Below are positions 1 to 8,040 of a DNA stretch of 15,741 bases, piece after piece. The stretch is from Lachnospiraceae bacterium UBA5899 (GTDB lineage: Bacteria; Bacillota; Clostridia; Lachnospirales; Lachnospiraceae). Position 1 is the stretch's first letter, and each line of letters opens with the position of its first letter. The translations under genes and the position numbers were made by a program. The notes beneath the pieces were generated by a model, which searched no databases, was not told the origin of the DNA, and was given only the letters and a program-made list of their open reading frames with translations. The stretch is taken from assembly GCA_002432425.1 (NCBI GenBank), contig DJEL01000060.1, forward strand, positions 1 to 15,741, in the 5' to 3' direction.

Positions 1-560
1 GACGGACTTGCCGCCGCCATGATATCTGCCGTATCGTTGGACGGGTATACATCAATGATGGATGTTTCTGTGATAGATGCATCCGATATCACATACGATG
101 TAGACCCGGATGGAATAGTGAACGGTTCCAGCCATGTACCTGCTGCTGTATTAACCTCATTGATAGCACCAACTATATCCTTACTCGTAGTGTTGAGCAA
201 ATTATCTTCTTTAGACTGGAAATAATCTGCGCCATGTCCCTCCAGACTTTTTGCATTATCAACTACTCCATCATTGTCAGTGTCGTATACCATCTTCATC
301 ATATCCCCATTACCTGTCTGAATAATGTAGTCAGTTATTGCCTTGCATGTGGGTATCTCGTCTTCGGAATTTGTTATGGAATTTTTTACGGCTCCATTCA
401 ACATTTCTACAAGTGCATTAAATTTAGGAATAACCACGTCAAGATGCAACTCATCAAACACTCTTTTCAAATCAGTGGCAGACATCTCTGGATTGTTGTC
501 CAATAGACGCACTCCTTTTTGCGAATAATCTTTTTCCGTTATATTCTCAAACTGTAACAT
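1..560 (-). CDS. Tail-fibre or appendage-like structural protein, N-terminal part (truncated by window edge)
   Basis: An open frame of 186 codons runs from an ATG at 560 off the left edge, so only the N-terminus is visible. The RBS AAGGGG lies inside the last codons of the upstream tail gene, 6 bases away, which implies translational coupling. Around residues 92-101 is an acidic D-T-D-N-D-G-V-V-D segment that resembles a calcium-binding loop. It is followed by 'SLEGHGADYF' and then 'TTSKDIVGAINEVN'. Both latter motifs are common in N-terminal, virion-attaching parts of Firmicute phage tail fibres and appendages. Position straight after the tail nozzle gene fits a fibre, adsorption or baseplate-like role. 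The receptor-binding end is outside the window, so specificity cannot be judged. The general class is fairly likely; the exact role is inference. Confidence 0.72.
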   Translation of the reverse strand, partial: MLQFENITEKDYSQKGVRLLDNNPEMSATDLKRVFDELHLDVVIPKFNALVEMLNGAVKNSITNSEDEIPTCKAITDYIIQTGNGDMMKMVYDTDNDGVVDNAKSLEGHGADYFQSKEDNLLNTTSKDIVGAINEVNTAAGTWLEPFTIPSGSTSYVISDASITETSIIDVYPSNDTADIMAAASP

Positions 561-566
561 AGTCTA

Positions 567-2423
567 TTACCCCTTATAATTACCTTTCTCTACAAATTCA
601 AATGCAAGGTCGTATATTCCAAAAGGTTCATTAAATATTTCATTTGTGAGTCGAAACCTCGCCTTATCCACTTTTTTAATTCTTATTTTTCCTGTAATTA
701 GTCTCTGCGACCTGTCACATGAAAATGTAAAATTTGAAAAATCAATTTGATTAAAAGTGAAGTATCTTGCCTTTTTGCTATCTTCCTTTATTTTGTTCCA
801 CGCACCATCCTTTAATGCCAGCACTGAAAGTGATGTAGAAACAGCAGTATTAAGTCTCACAGCCATATAACGAAAAGTCTTATTCTTGTAAAAAACTTTT
901 CCGTCAAGGTCGGGAGTCTCCCACACTGCCTTTATAGGATCGCCATCATCATTGTAAGAAGAAAGATTTTCAGAGTTTGAATACATCTCACAAATTCGTC
1001 CGTCATATGTGCCAAAGTATAATTCACCGCCATCTGTCCACATGCAGTTTGCCGGAAGATTAGTCCTGTAAAATCCAACATACTGCCGTGTTGCATACGG
1101 CATATTATCCGTAGGCGGTAACGGCTGCAGCCCATCCAGAATGTAGGCAACCCCGTTAAGGCACAACCAGTAGAAATCCTTATATACAAAAGCGAAAGCT
1201 TTTTCCAGATTTGCTTCTTTCAGTAATTTTCCATTCAGATAAAAGCTTCGGTTCTGTGAATACTTTTCGCCGGTTACATCCTGTGCCGTGATTGCATATA
1301 CTCCAATTCGGGTAAGAAACAACGGCTCCGTACATAGGTAACAAAATGTGTCCTTTGCTATTGCCCCAACTCCCTGCAAAGTGTTAATGATGCGGAAAGT
1401 AGGTTCTCCGTCCGTTAGTGTTCCTTCACGGATAAGGATTGACTGGTGCAGTTCGTTTTCATCTTTATGCGCCGCAAGATAACCGCTGATAATGGAATAC
1501 CCCATCACCGCACTGTTGGTAGTACCCAAAACACTGTATGCCGTATCGGGATAATAGGTTGGGTCGTACTGCTGACTATACCAGTCATAATTTTTGAAGT
1601 CCGGGTTTCCACTTATGAAAAGCCTATCGGCGGCGCCGTTTACACCATACAGAATACCAAAGGTACACTTGTTCACTCTGTCTGCATACCCATCCACTGT
1701 CCTATATGCGGTGATAACCACGTTGTCCTCACCTGTTACTGGGCTTTTTCCGGGCGCAGTCGTAAACGTGACAATTCCTGTGGTTCTGTCCACCGTGAAA
1801 TCCGTGTTCTCCGCCTTTTCCACGAAGTCACCGTTCTCATCCATGATTTTGACTACTACGGTCGTTGTGTCCAGATTTCCGAATGTAAGCTGATATTCCT
1901 TATCTTTCTCTGTGCCCTGAAACTTTTCAGTGAAGCCGGACTGAATAAGGTTAAGCGCTTCATACTGGGTACCACCGCCGGAAGGTGCCTTTGCAATCGT
2001 AAGTGTAGGAATATATGCCACACTGGATGCCGGGCTAAGTGTTTCACCGTCATACACAAGCATTTTCTTGCCGTCAATGATATACATTTTGTTGTTAAGC
2101 TGAAAACTCTTGCTTCGCTCGTCCGCCGCGCCCTCATAAACAACCTCATTGTTGACATACATTTTCGTGCCAGAATGCACTACCGGATATTCCTCTCCCT
2201 GTAACTGATGATAGCCGTTAATCTTCTGCGGATATGTTTCTAATGTTCGATACCCCATACATTTTCGGACTTTCCCCGGGACATCACGTATCATGTTTAT
2301 GCAATTCGGTGACATTGACTCTGCAACCGCAGTCGGGCTATTAGTAAAATCACACCCCAAGAAGTCACTTATATTACAAAGGCTTCTTGCCGGTGAAGAT
2401 GGTACCTTAAATGTCGTAGCCAT
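567..2423 (-). CDS. P22 gp10-like tail nozzle / DNA-stabilisation protein
   Basis: A 618-residue structural protein. I prefer the ATG at 2423 (MATTF), which shares one base with the upstream stop (TAATG) and has GGTGG five bases before it; a GTG at 2432 would add three residues. The N-terminal region carries a Cys-Ile-Asn-Met-Ile-Arg segment, then 'PGKVRKCMGYRTL', as in P22 gp10-type nozzle proteins, which begin with a list-of-parameters style N-terminus. The rest is rich in short beta segments with repeated aromatic-glycine turns ('YGVNGAADRLFISG', 'KDFYWLCLNGVAYILDG', 'GGELYFGTYDGRICEMY'), consistent with a beta-propeller. It follows the gp4-like connector directly, the same order as in podoviruses. 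By family knowledge it would sit distal to the connector and close the DNA channel. The class rests on fold style and context, not on a close match I can run. Confidence 0.66.
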   Translation of the reverse strand: MATTFKVPSSPARSLCNISDFLGCDFTNSPTAVAESMSPNCINMIRDVPGKVRKCMGYRTLETYPQKINGYHQLQGEEYPVVHSGTKMYVNNEVVYEGAADERSKSFQLNNKMYIIDGKKMLVYDGETLSPASSVAYIPTLTIAKAPSGGGTQYEALNLIQSGFTEKFQGTEKDKEYQLTFGNLDTTTVVVKIMDENGDFVEKAENTDFTVDRTTGIVTFTTAPGKSPVTGEDNVVITAYRTVDGYADRVNKCTFGILYGVNGAADRLFISGNPDFKNYDWYSQQYDPTYYPDTAYSVLGTTNSAVMGYSIISGYLAAHKDENELHQSILIREGTLTDGEPTFRIINTLQGVGAIAKDTFCYLCTEPLFLTRIGVYAITAQDVTGEKYSQNRSFYLNGKLLKEANLEKAFAFVYKDFYWLCLNGVAYILDGLQPLPPTDNMPYATRQYVGFYRTNLPANCMWTDGGELYFGTYDGRICEMYSNSENLSSYNDDGDPIKAVWETPDLDGKVFYKNKTFRYMAVRLNTAVSTSLSVLALKDGAWNKIKEDSKKARYFTFNQIDFSNFTFSCDRSQRLITGKIRIKKVDKARFRLTNEIFNEPFGIYDLAFEFVEKGNYKG

Positions 2424-3355
2424 TAAATCCACCCACTTTCACTCTGCACATACTCGTATTCTGATGTAGTTGCCGGGTTCTGTAAAAGTTCCCTTGCTAC
2501 TTCAAACTCGTTTCTGTATGTGGTCGCAATACCAATATCATCATCCTTGTAAATCTGACTTGCCATGTATAACGGCAGTAAAGCAGCAACTTCCGGGTCA
2601 AGCGGCAATTCGTAAAAATCGTCTGTATCCGCGGTGATTTCCACAGGATATGCCTTGTAGTAAATCGTGTAATTGCCGGACTTCTCACGGTCAAGCACAA
2701 GAATGTGTCCGGCTTCAAGTCCAAAGTTGAGAAATCTCTGGTATCTTTCATCCGGTCCGGTTCCTTCGAAGTAAACTTCGCTTCCGTCAATCATATAGAA
2801 ATCGTCCGCCAGCTCCTTAAGGTCATACTTTACTGTTTCCGTATAGGGGATAATATCTTCTGCAGTATCGAAGTTATCGCGGTACAACGCAACATTCTTA
2901 AACTGCATGGTCGTTTCCGTGCTTACCGTCATTACAACCTTTTTACCGGCATTGGCAATAAGGTTCTTATATGCCGTGTAATTCTTCTTACTGTCCACGG
3001 AAATCTCTTCCACGGTCTTATCCTCAATGGTAATCGTGATTTTTCCTTTGCCGACACACTCAATGTAATATGCATGAACTCCATCACCTTCAAATTCCAT
3101 GCTTAAACAGTCTACATTAAGTGTCTGTATTCTCTCCGCACTGTCACTTGAAAGCACGTTCTTCACAGGGATTTGTGCGATTTCCAAAGGCTTTACTATG
3201 AATTTGTTCGCAGTAGACAGTATCTGCAGTGCTTCATTGGCTGCCTGCGGCATAGCTGCAAGGTAGTCTTTTGTTGAAGAGTCAGTGGGATAATCGTTCC
3301 CGTCTGCGGACTGCATTTTCTGTAATGTTGCTATCTTAATTTCTTTCCATGTCAT
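2423..3355 (-). CDS. Head-tail connector, P22 gp4-like
   Basis: A 310-residue protein with an ATG start at 3355. The N-terminus 'MTWKEIKIATLQKMQSADG' and the following 'AAMPQAANEALQIL' helices match a connector type I recognise from Clostridial short-tailed phages. The middle (about residues 85-165) looks like an inserted beta domain. The C-terminal part, 'PLDPEVAALLPLYMASQIY' with 'DDIGIATTYRNEFEVARELL', has the helical signature of gp4/gp6-like head completion proteins that line the portal exit. Its stop overlaps the start of the nozzle gene by one base, so the two are translationally coupled. A terminator hairpin lies just upstream (3371-3394), so this and the following tail genes depend on readthrough or on a promoter I do not see. 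Function is inferred from motif style and gene order. Confidence 0.7.
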   Translation of the reverse strand: MTWKEIKIATLQKMQSADGNDYPTDSSTKDYLAAMPQAANEALQILSTANKFIVKPLEIAQIPVKNVLSSDSAERIQTLNVDCLSMEFEGDGVHAYYIECVGKGKITITIEDKTVEEISVDSKKNYTAYKNLIANAGKKVVMTVSTETTMQFKNVALYRDNFDTAEDIIPYTETVKYDLKELADDFYMIDGSEVYFEGTGPDERYQRFLNFGLEAGHILVLDREKSGNYTIYYKAYPVEITADTDDFYELPLDPEVAALLPLYMASQIYKDDDIGIATTYRNEFEVARELLQNPATTSEYEYVQSESGWI

Positions 3356-3370
3356 AGCTATACCTCACAA

Positions 3371-3394
3371 ATAAAAGGGGGCAGACCGCCCCCT
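3371..3394 (-). terminator. Intrinsic terminator between capsid and tail genes
   Basis: On the minus strand, AGGGGGC pairs with GCCCCCT (7 bp, 5-base loop) and is followed by TTTTAT. It lies 4 bases after the stop of the 53-residue gene and 15 bases before the connector start. The strong GC stem suggests partial termination, lowering tail-gene expression relative to the capsid genes. Confidence 0.72.
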
Positions 3395-3398
3395 CTAT

Positions 3399-3560
3399 TT
3401 ATTTACGTGCTTTTCCATTGGTTTCCGTATTTTCCTCGGCTTTGGTTTCCGTGAAATTTCTGGTAGAAGTGTATGTACCGTCAGCATTAACGGCAAGTAC
3501 CTTATATCTGAAACCGCCATCCTCGAAAATATCTCCAACTTTAAGACCTGCTTTTACCAT
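3399..3560 (-). CDS. Small conserved phage structural-region protein (53 aa)
   Basis: The ATG at 3560 is chosen because AAAGGAGGG precedes it at good spacing. A longer frame to 3602 would overlap the capsid gene and has no RBS. The protein reads 'MVKAGLKVGDIFEDGGFRYKVLAVNADGTYTSTRN' followed by a Thr/Glu/Lys-rich polar tail. The first 35 residues look like a small SH3-like or tudor-like beta barrel (K-V-G-D-x-F-E-D-G-G-x-R-Y-K-V). Short proteins of this kind occur right after the major capsid gene in Firmicute phages; their function is unknown to me. A capsid-surface or head-completion accessory is possible by position only. Confidence 0.75.
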   Translation of the reverse strand: MVKAGLKVGDIFEDGGFRYKVLAVNADGTYTSTRNFTETKAEENTETNGKARK

Positions 3561-3573
3561 GTTAATCCCTCCT

Positions 3574-4575
3574 TTATGATAAGGTTGTGCCTGTTGACGC
3601 ACCGCCCATAATAATATGTCTCCAATCGTTGAAGCCTGCGCTCATACGACCGTAACCATTCCATTCAAGGTTTCTGCTGTGGATTTCTACCTGGTTCTGA
3701 ACATCCAGAGGAATACGGTCATAGAACATATTACCTCTTGCTGCCTTGTTACCCTTTGAGGACATGATAATATAAGGCTGTTCATTCCCTTCAACCTGCC
3801 ACATAGGGTCTACCACAAGGTTCCATAAGCCCTTCTGGGTGTTGACATCATTGTTAGAAGAACCAACAATCAGGTCTGAGCGGATAATTCGCGTAATGGT
3901 ATCTTCCAAATCAGGCACATTGCTCGGAATGATAATGGTATCGAAAACGAAACCAGTTACATTGCCGGACTGATTAAGGAAGTTTCTACCAATATTTGCA
4001 AGTCTTTTCAGCATAGTCGCATCAGAGCCGAATGCATTTGTAAATACATTTGACTGTGCTTTTACACCAGCTCTTACTCCTGGATGGTCTGTTGCAAACA
4101 GAGCCTTTCCGTCGCCGGTTGTTCTATCCACCTTCTGCTTGCCGAAGAGGAAGGAAGCTGCTTCGGTGGAAATTGCATCAGAAGCTAACTGTGCACGGGT
4201 TCTCTTATATACATTAACAAACTCGGAAGCCATAGTCTTCATGATGTCAATATCGCCGTCGTCTTTCATCTCTCTGGAGCAAACGAAAGATTTTGAGAAT
4301 GCGCTGTGTACGATTAACTTTGAGAAGCCTTCCTGAATGTCGTCAAGAGGAGCCTTTTCACCTTCTGATACAATATCGAAGTTGCCTAATGAAGTGATGG
4401 AACCAAGCTTTTCAGCATACTTCTTTGAAGTTTTGACGTTGAAAACCTTGTTTACAAAATCGTCATAGCCGTTCTGTTCTTTGTCAGTGTCAGACATTAC
4501 TGCCTGTAACACCTGCGCTTCTACTTTCCAGAAGTCGTCATTTAAGCCACTGTTCTTTGAAAAAATAATAGCCAT
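3574..4575 (-). CDS. Major capsid protein
   Basis: A 333-residue protein, ATG start at 4575, with AGCGAGGT upstream. Residues 159-166 are 'LFATDHPG', the short motif typical of HK97-fold / Mu gpT-like major head subunits ('LF-x-T/S-x-HP'). The N-terminal third is helical (coat N-arm and spine-helix character). Residues 205-235 ('GFVFDTIIIPSNVPDLEDTI') and 'YGRMSAGFNDWRHIIMGG' near the end look like P-domain and A-domain strands. Length is usual for an uncleaved HK97-fold coat with a separate scaffold. Gene order portal, scaffold, decoration, coat supports the call. No transmembrane segment or protease-cleavage delta domain is evident, which fits the separate scaffold gene upstream. Confidence 0.9.
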   Translation of the reverse strand: MAIIFSKNSGLNDDFWKVEAQVLQAVMSDTDKEQNGYDDFVNKVFNVKTSKKYAEKLGSITSLGNFDIVSEGEKAPLDDIQEGFSKLIVHSAFSKSFVCSREMKDDGDIDIMKTMASEFVNVYKRTRAQLASDAISTEAASFLFGKQKVDRTTGDGKALFATDHPGVRAGVKAQSNVFTNAFGSDATMLKRLANIGRNFLNQSGNVTGFVFDTIIIPSNVPDLEDTITRIIRSDLIVGSSNNDVNTQKGLWNLVVDPMWQVEGNEQPYIIMSSKGNKAARGNMFYDRIPLDVQNQVEIHSRNLEWNGYGRMSAGFNDWRHIIMGGASTGTTLS

Positions 4576-4601
4576 AGCTTTAATACCTCGCTTTCTTATC
4601 G

Positions 4602-5006
4602 TTAAAATTTGACTACTACGGTGCTGCCAACGGTCTGGCCGGAAATACTAACGATTTCAGCAACACCACCAGTTTTAGTTGCAGTTACCTGTGCGCCGTC
4701 AGTGTGAATGGTTACCTTGTCGCCTACTGCAAGGGTGGCGCTGGACTCCGGTGCTACCGCAAGTTCGGTTTCCCATTCCTGCGTTTCATACACGGGATAG
4801 ACGGCAATATCTTCCATGCCGGTAGCGGGAGCTGTGTATTTAGCCGCGCAGATAAACTCTGGCTTTGTGGTACCAGTTGCCTTAACCAGCGCGCCGCTTG
4901 CAAGGGCAAGAGCATCGCCAACTGCATAAGCCGTAGATGCGGTAGTCGGCATCATCTTGATTGCCGGCATATTGGAATTTGCGTTGTTTCGTAAAAACTT
5001 GAACAT
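4602..5006 (-). CDS. Capsid decoration / head-stabilising-like protein
   Basis: A 134-residue protein with an ATG start at 5006 and a textbook AGGAGGTATAAGAA RBS. It is rich in Ala, Thr and Val, with alternating beta strands: 'AYAVGDALALASGALVKATG', 'SATLAVGDKVTIHTDG' and 'AEIVSISGQTVGSTVVVKF'. This is the composition of small beta-tulip or cement proteins encoded between scaffold and coat in many phages. It starts three bases after the scaffold stop and is followed by the coat gene, so all three are probably co-translated. The expected role is binding the outer capsid surface. The call rests on size, composition and position; there is no diagnostic catalytic or binding motif. Confidence 0.68.
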   Translation of the reverse strand: MFKFLRNNANSNMPAIKMMPTTASTAYAVGDALALASGALVKATGTTKPEFICAAKYTAPATGMEDIAVYPVYETQEWETELAVAPESSATLAVGDKVTIHTDGAQVTATKTGGVAEIVSISGQTVGSTVVVKF

Positions 5007-5009
5007 TTC

Positions 5010-5876
5010 TTATACCTCCTGTCTAAGGGTTCTGTTATACTTCTCTCTGAGTTCTTCCATACTGGCTTCCGGGAAAGCTTCTCTCCAAGTGGGTAATTCG
5101 CTCTGCGGGATTTCCAACAAATCTTTGGTGTTGTTCAGTCCGGCGGCGGTAGGTTCCATATGGTTCTTTCCTCTTGCCTGATTGATTGCTGCCTGCTTCG
5201 CTGCATCCGCTCTCTGGGTTGTCAGCTTGTCAAAATTCACAAGTCTGTAAATGTCGTACAGACTTTCCGTGAAGTTTGATTTCTGCCACCGCTCATAAAC
5301 GGCTAAAAAGCTTTCATCCTTTGAAAGGTCACCGATATTCTTGATTGCAGGGTTCAACTTACCAATTTCCTTAATGTCATTGGCAATCTGTCTGTCCATT
5401 TCTTCCTGCTTCTGTCTTTCCATGACCTGCTGTGCCTGCATAACAACGGGATTTCTGCTGATGGCTTCTTCAAGAAACTGCGGGTCAACTCCGCTATCTC
5501 TCAATTTCTGTTCTGCATTCATCCGTTCCTGTGCATCCAGCGCTTCAAGGTACTCATCCACGGTATGTATTGCCTGTCCGGTTATGGGGTTCTTGAAGTC
5601 CTTGCACATGCGTGCAATTCTTTCATCCCTCCGGTGCATTTCCGCTTCTGCTTTTCTTCTTGCTGCAGCAAACTGTGAATTTACATCCAGTGTCTGCTGT
5701 GCGGCAGGTTCGGCGGGCTCCTGCACTTCTTCGCCTAAATCATCATCAGTTCCACCTTCTGTGGGGTTTTCGGGTTCCTGTACCGGTTCAGCGGGCTCCG
5801 GTGTGTTTGCGCTTGTGGGTTCCTCTCCTTCTGCGAAAAACTGCAGATTGAAAGGAAGTAAAGTATTGTTTTTCAT
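5010..5876 (-). CDS. Capsid scaffolding protein
   Basis: A 288-residue protein with ATG at 5876 and GGAGGAAAAAGC upstream. The N-terminus 'LLPFNLQFFAEGEEP' is the signature opening of Firmicute phage scaffolds. Residues 18-60 are an acidic, Pro/Glu/Thr-rich disordered stretch ('TPEPAEPVQEPENPTEGG'). From about residue 70 to 200 the sequence is a charged, Ala/Gln-rich coiled coil ('FAAARRKAEAEMHRRDERIA', 'QVMERQKQEEMDRQI'). The C-terminus is basic ('LREKYNRTLRQEV'), a feature seen in scaffold coat-binding ends. No protease catalytic motif is visible, so it is a plain scaffold rather than a protease-scaffold fusion. It should assemble the procapsid with the coat and leave through the portal. 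Confidence 0.87.
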   Translation of the reverse strand: MKNNTLLPFNLQFFAEGEEPTSANTPEPAEPVQEPENPTEGGTDDDLGEEVQEPAEPAAQQTLDVNSQFAAARRKAEAEMHRRDERIARMCKDFKNPITGQAIHTVDEYLEALDAQERMNAEQKLRDSGVDPQFLEEAISRNPVVMQAQQVMERQKQEEMDRQIANDIKEIGKLNPAIKNIGDLSKDESFLAVYERWQKSNFTESLYDIYRLVNFDKLTTQRADAAKQAAINQARGKNHMEPTAAGLNNTKDLLEIPQSELPTWREAFPEASMEELREKYNRTLRQEV

Positions 5877-5920
5877 GCTTTTTCCTCCGGATTTTTGCGC
5901 TATTCCTGCGAATTTGGGTA

Positions 5921-5945
5921 TTAAAAAAGGACTTTTTCAGTCCTT
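5921..5945 (-). terminator. Intrinsic terminator between zinc-finger gene and scaffold
   Basis: On the minus strand, AAGGACT pairs with AGTCCTT (7 bp, loop GAAAA) and runs into TTTTTT. The stem overlaps the last codons and stop of the upstream zinc-finger gene. It would weaken transcription from portal into scaffold unless read through; no convincing promoter is visible between it and the scaffold start. Confidence 0.7.
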
Positions 5946-6140
5946 AGTTAATTCAAGCGGTGTTTTTACCGTTGTTACGACCTTGCCGTGATTGGCACAC
6001 TGCGCATTTCTGCACACAAGGTCCTGCTCAATATAAAGTTTTGTGTCTGTGTCCGGCGAGTCGTCTCCGGCAGTACGGTATCTGTGTCCGGAGATTGCCA
6101 TTTCCACGTTACATAACGGGCATTTCACTGTTTTCACCAC
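5937..6140 (-). CDS. Small zinc-finger protein (treble-clef-like)
   Basis: About 67 residues with no ATG at the start. GTG codons at 6140, 6137 and 6128 are the candidates, and GGAAGGTGG sits just before or over them, so the exact start is uncertain. It holds C-P-L-C near the N-terminus and C-R-N-A-Q-C-A-N-H-G near residues 43-52, a Cys2 + Cys2/His arrangement of a zinc ribbon or treble clef. The middle is polar ('GDDSPDTDTKLYIEQD'). Such small Cys-rich proteins sit between portal and scaffold in Clostridial phages; their role is unknown to me, and nucleic-acid or portal binding would be guesses. Its start overlaps a possible readthrough extension of the portal (see findings). Confidence 0.72.
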   Translation of the reverse strand: MVKTVKCPLCNVEMAISGHRYRTAGDDSPDTDTKLYIEQDLVCRNAQCANHGKVVTTVKTPLELTKD

Positions 6141-6165
6141 CTTCCTGCGGTTGTGCCATCATCTG

Positions 6166-8040
6166 CTACTGCATCATCATCTGTTGCTGCTGTTCCTGGT
6201 AGCGGCTTTCCACACTTCTCTTGATTTCTGCAGCATTGGGATAATCGTTTTTCTCCATAAATTCCCAATATAAAAGCAAGGTCTGTAAATCACCTTGCTG
6301 TCCGAATGCACCACTCTGTAATTTGTAATCAGCCTGTTGCCACATGGCTTCACGGTTCATCATGATTGTGGATGTAGGGTCTGTTTCAATGATAAATTCA
6401 TCATCCCAGTACCATTCACCGGCGGCATCCTGCTTCAAAAAATCATATCTGTTAAAATGACTAAAGGAAAATGTGCCCTTCGTATTCTTATTAGAAAGCG
6501 GCACCGGCTGGTCTGCATACGCAAGCATGAATTTGAACATCATTTCATAAAGCTTTGCGAAAGCCGTGTTTTTCATGACACGTTTGCTTTCCAATCGACC
6601 GGCAGCCTGATTGATTGCGTACTGTTTCGCAGTACCGCTTCGTGCTGAACTGTCGTATTTACCCTGAAATGAGTCCGTAATTCCTAATGAGCTTCGTGCC
6701 CAGTCGTAATTCTGCTCCAAAAGCCTTAAATCACCGCTCACATCAGCCTGCAGATTAAGTGTCTGTATCTGGCTAAGTTCTGCCGGATTGTTTACACGGA
6801 CAATTCTGTATTCCTCATCCGTTAAGGTGATATTAAGCCCTCTCGGAAGTGTGATGAGGGAGCCGCCACCCAAGATTTTCTCCTGTATCTTGGAACCTAA
6901 TTTCTTAACGGCATCCTGCTGGTCTGCAACTACCTGCACATCAGAAAAGCCTAAAAGTTTTCCGCTTCTTGATACGTTTCTACGAAGTACAAAAGGGAAA
7001 CAATTCGGCTTGTAATACGGAATTTTGGTTCTTACACTTACTTCTTCCATAACCGGTGTTCCGTTATCACCCAAAATGCCGTTCCCCTCTTCATCAAGTA
7101 CAAACTGCATCTCCGTTCCAGCAACGGAAGGAATGACATTGCCGTCATACTGTTTAATATCCTCTGTGAGTTCTTCGTAATCGTCCGCCTTGGTTTCAAA
7201 ACTCTTGCTGCCGCACTCACAAACATCACCGTTTTTCACTCTGCCACACTTCTTGCAGACTTCTAACCGCCGTGCCTGGTAGTCTTTCATATCTTCAAGG
7301 ATAAAATCATCACACCACGTAAAAAGACCGATTGTACCGTCCTCGTTTTTGTAATACTGCTTAATAACAGATACCACATCTTCCGTGGTTTCCGTATTTT
7401 CCCTTGTTTCGCTTTCTGTTTCGGATGCACCTTTAACATCAACACCGTATCTCCGCTTTACGGCATCTCTTGTCATGGGAATAACCACAAAAATGTAGTC
7501 CATATCCTCAATCTCTGAAATGCCCGGCTGCGGAATAACTGTTCTCGGATGCCTGTCAGAAACGGACAGACCGCCAATATTGCAGTGAAAGCCCTTTTTG
7601 TTATCCCATTCAACCTGAAAGAAGCTGCCGCCCTGAATAGGTACGGTTCTTTCCTGCTTATCGTTAAGGACATTGAAGTGAAGCAGGCGGATTTCATTCT
7701 GCAGCATATCTTCAATGATTTTTGCCCTTTCCGCATCCTCTTCATGGATAGGAGTTACCTTTGGCATGGGAATAGATGAGTCCGTCTGGCTTTCAATCAG
7801 TTCGTAAGCAATGTTTCTGACATTGATAGAAAGCTTTTTAGCGCTTTTTGACGGCTTATTCGGATTGCCCTTAACTTCTCTTGACCCGTTGTATAAAGCT
7901 TCGTTCTTGGTCATTTTAGAGAGTTCTCCGCTATATGCACTTTTAGCCGTTTCATACTGCCGTCTGGCTTTATCAATTTTCGCCGCTTCTTCCGGCTTAA
8001 GTATTTTCTTCATAAAATGCTGCACCTTCCTCAACTTCAT
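6166..8040 (-). CDS. Portal protein, P22 gp1-like, with internal zinc ribbon
   Basis: A 624-residue protein. The ATG at 8040 overlaps the large-terminase stop (ATGA) and has GGAGAG eight bases upstream; a second ATG at 8013 (MKKILKPEE) also has a fair RBS. It forms the dodecameric DNA-entry ring at one capsid vertex. Family-type features are the N-terminal helical clip/wing region ('SINVRNIAYELIESQTD'), 'DSFQGKYDSSARSGTAKQYA' (the S-G-x-A motif before the long stem helices) and the helical 'KRVMKNTAFAKLYEMMFKF'. Unusually, residues 262-276 hold C-x2-C-x8-C-x-C, a zinc-ribbon knuckle inserted in the wing. The C-terminus ends 'QEQQQQMMMQ' at a TAG, and the same frame continues in the same Gln/Met style for 18 more codons. 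The position right after terL supports the call. Confidence 0.9.
   Translation of the reverse strand: MKLRKVQHFMKKILKPEEAAKIDKARRQYETAKSAYSGELSKMTKNEALYNGSREVKGNPNKPSKSAKKLSINVRNIAYELIESQTDSSIPMPKVTPIHEEDAERAKIIEDMLQNEIRLLHFNVLNDKQERTVPIQGGSFFQVEWDNKKGFHCNIGGLSVSDRHPRTVIPQPGISEIEDMDYIFVVIPMTRDAVKRRYGVDVKGASETESETRENTETTEDVVSVIKQYYKNEDGTIGLFTWCDDFILEDMKDYQARRLEVCKKCGRVKNGDVCECGSKSFETKADDYEELTEDIKQYDGNVIPSVAGTEMQFVLDEEGNGILGDNGTPVMEEVSVRTKIPYYKPNCFPFVLRRNVSRSGKLLGFSDVQVVADQQDAVKKLGSKIQEKILGGGSLITLPRGLNITLTDEEYRIVRVNNPAELSQIQTLNLQADVSGDLRLLEQNYDWARSSLGITDSFQGKYDSSARSGTAKQYAINQAAGRLESKRVMKNTAFAKLYEMMFKFMLAYADQPVPLSNKNTKGTFSFSHFNRYDFLKQDAAGEWYWDDEFIIETDPTSTIMMNREAMWQQADYKLQSGAFGQQGDLQTLLLYWEFMEKNDYPNAAEIKRSVESRYQEQQQQMMMQ

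Noticed and set aside
1446..2204. 252-codon plus-strand ORF
   Set aside because: Antisense to the nozzle gene, composition unlike protein, no RBS; the minus frame is a clear structural gene.
5341..5991. 216-codon plus-strand ORF rich in Cys and Ser
   Set aside because: Mirror of the coiled-coil scaffold gene; no RBS or domain.
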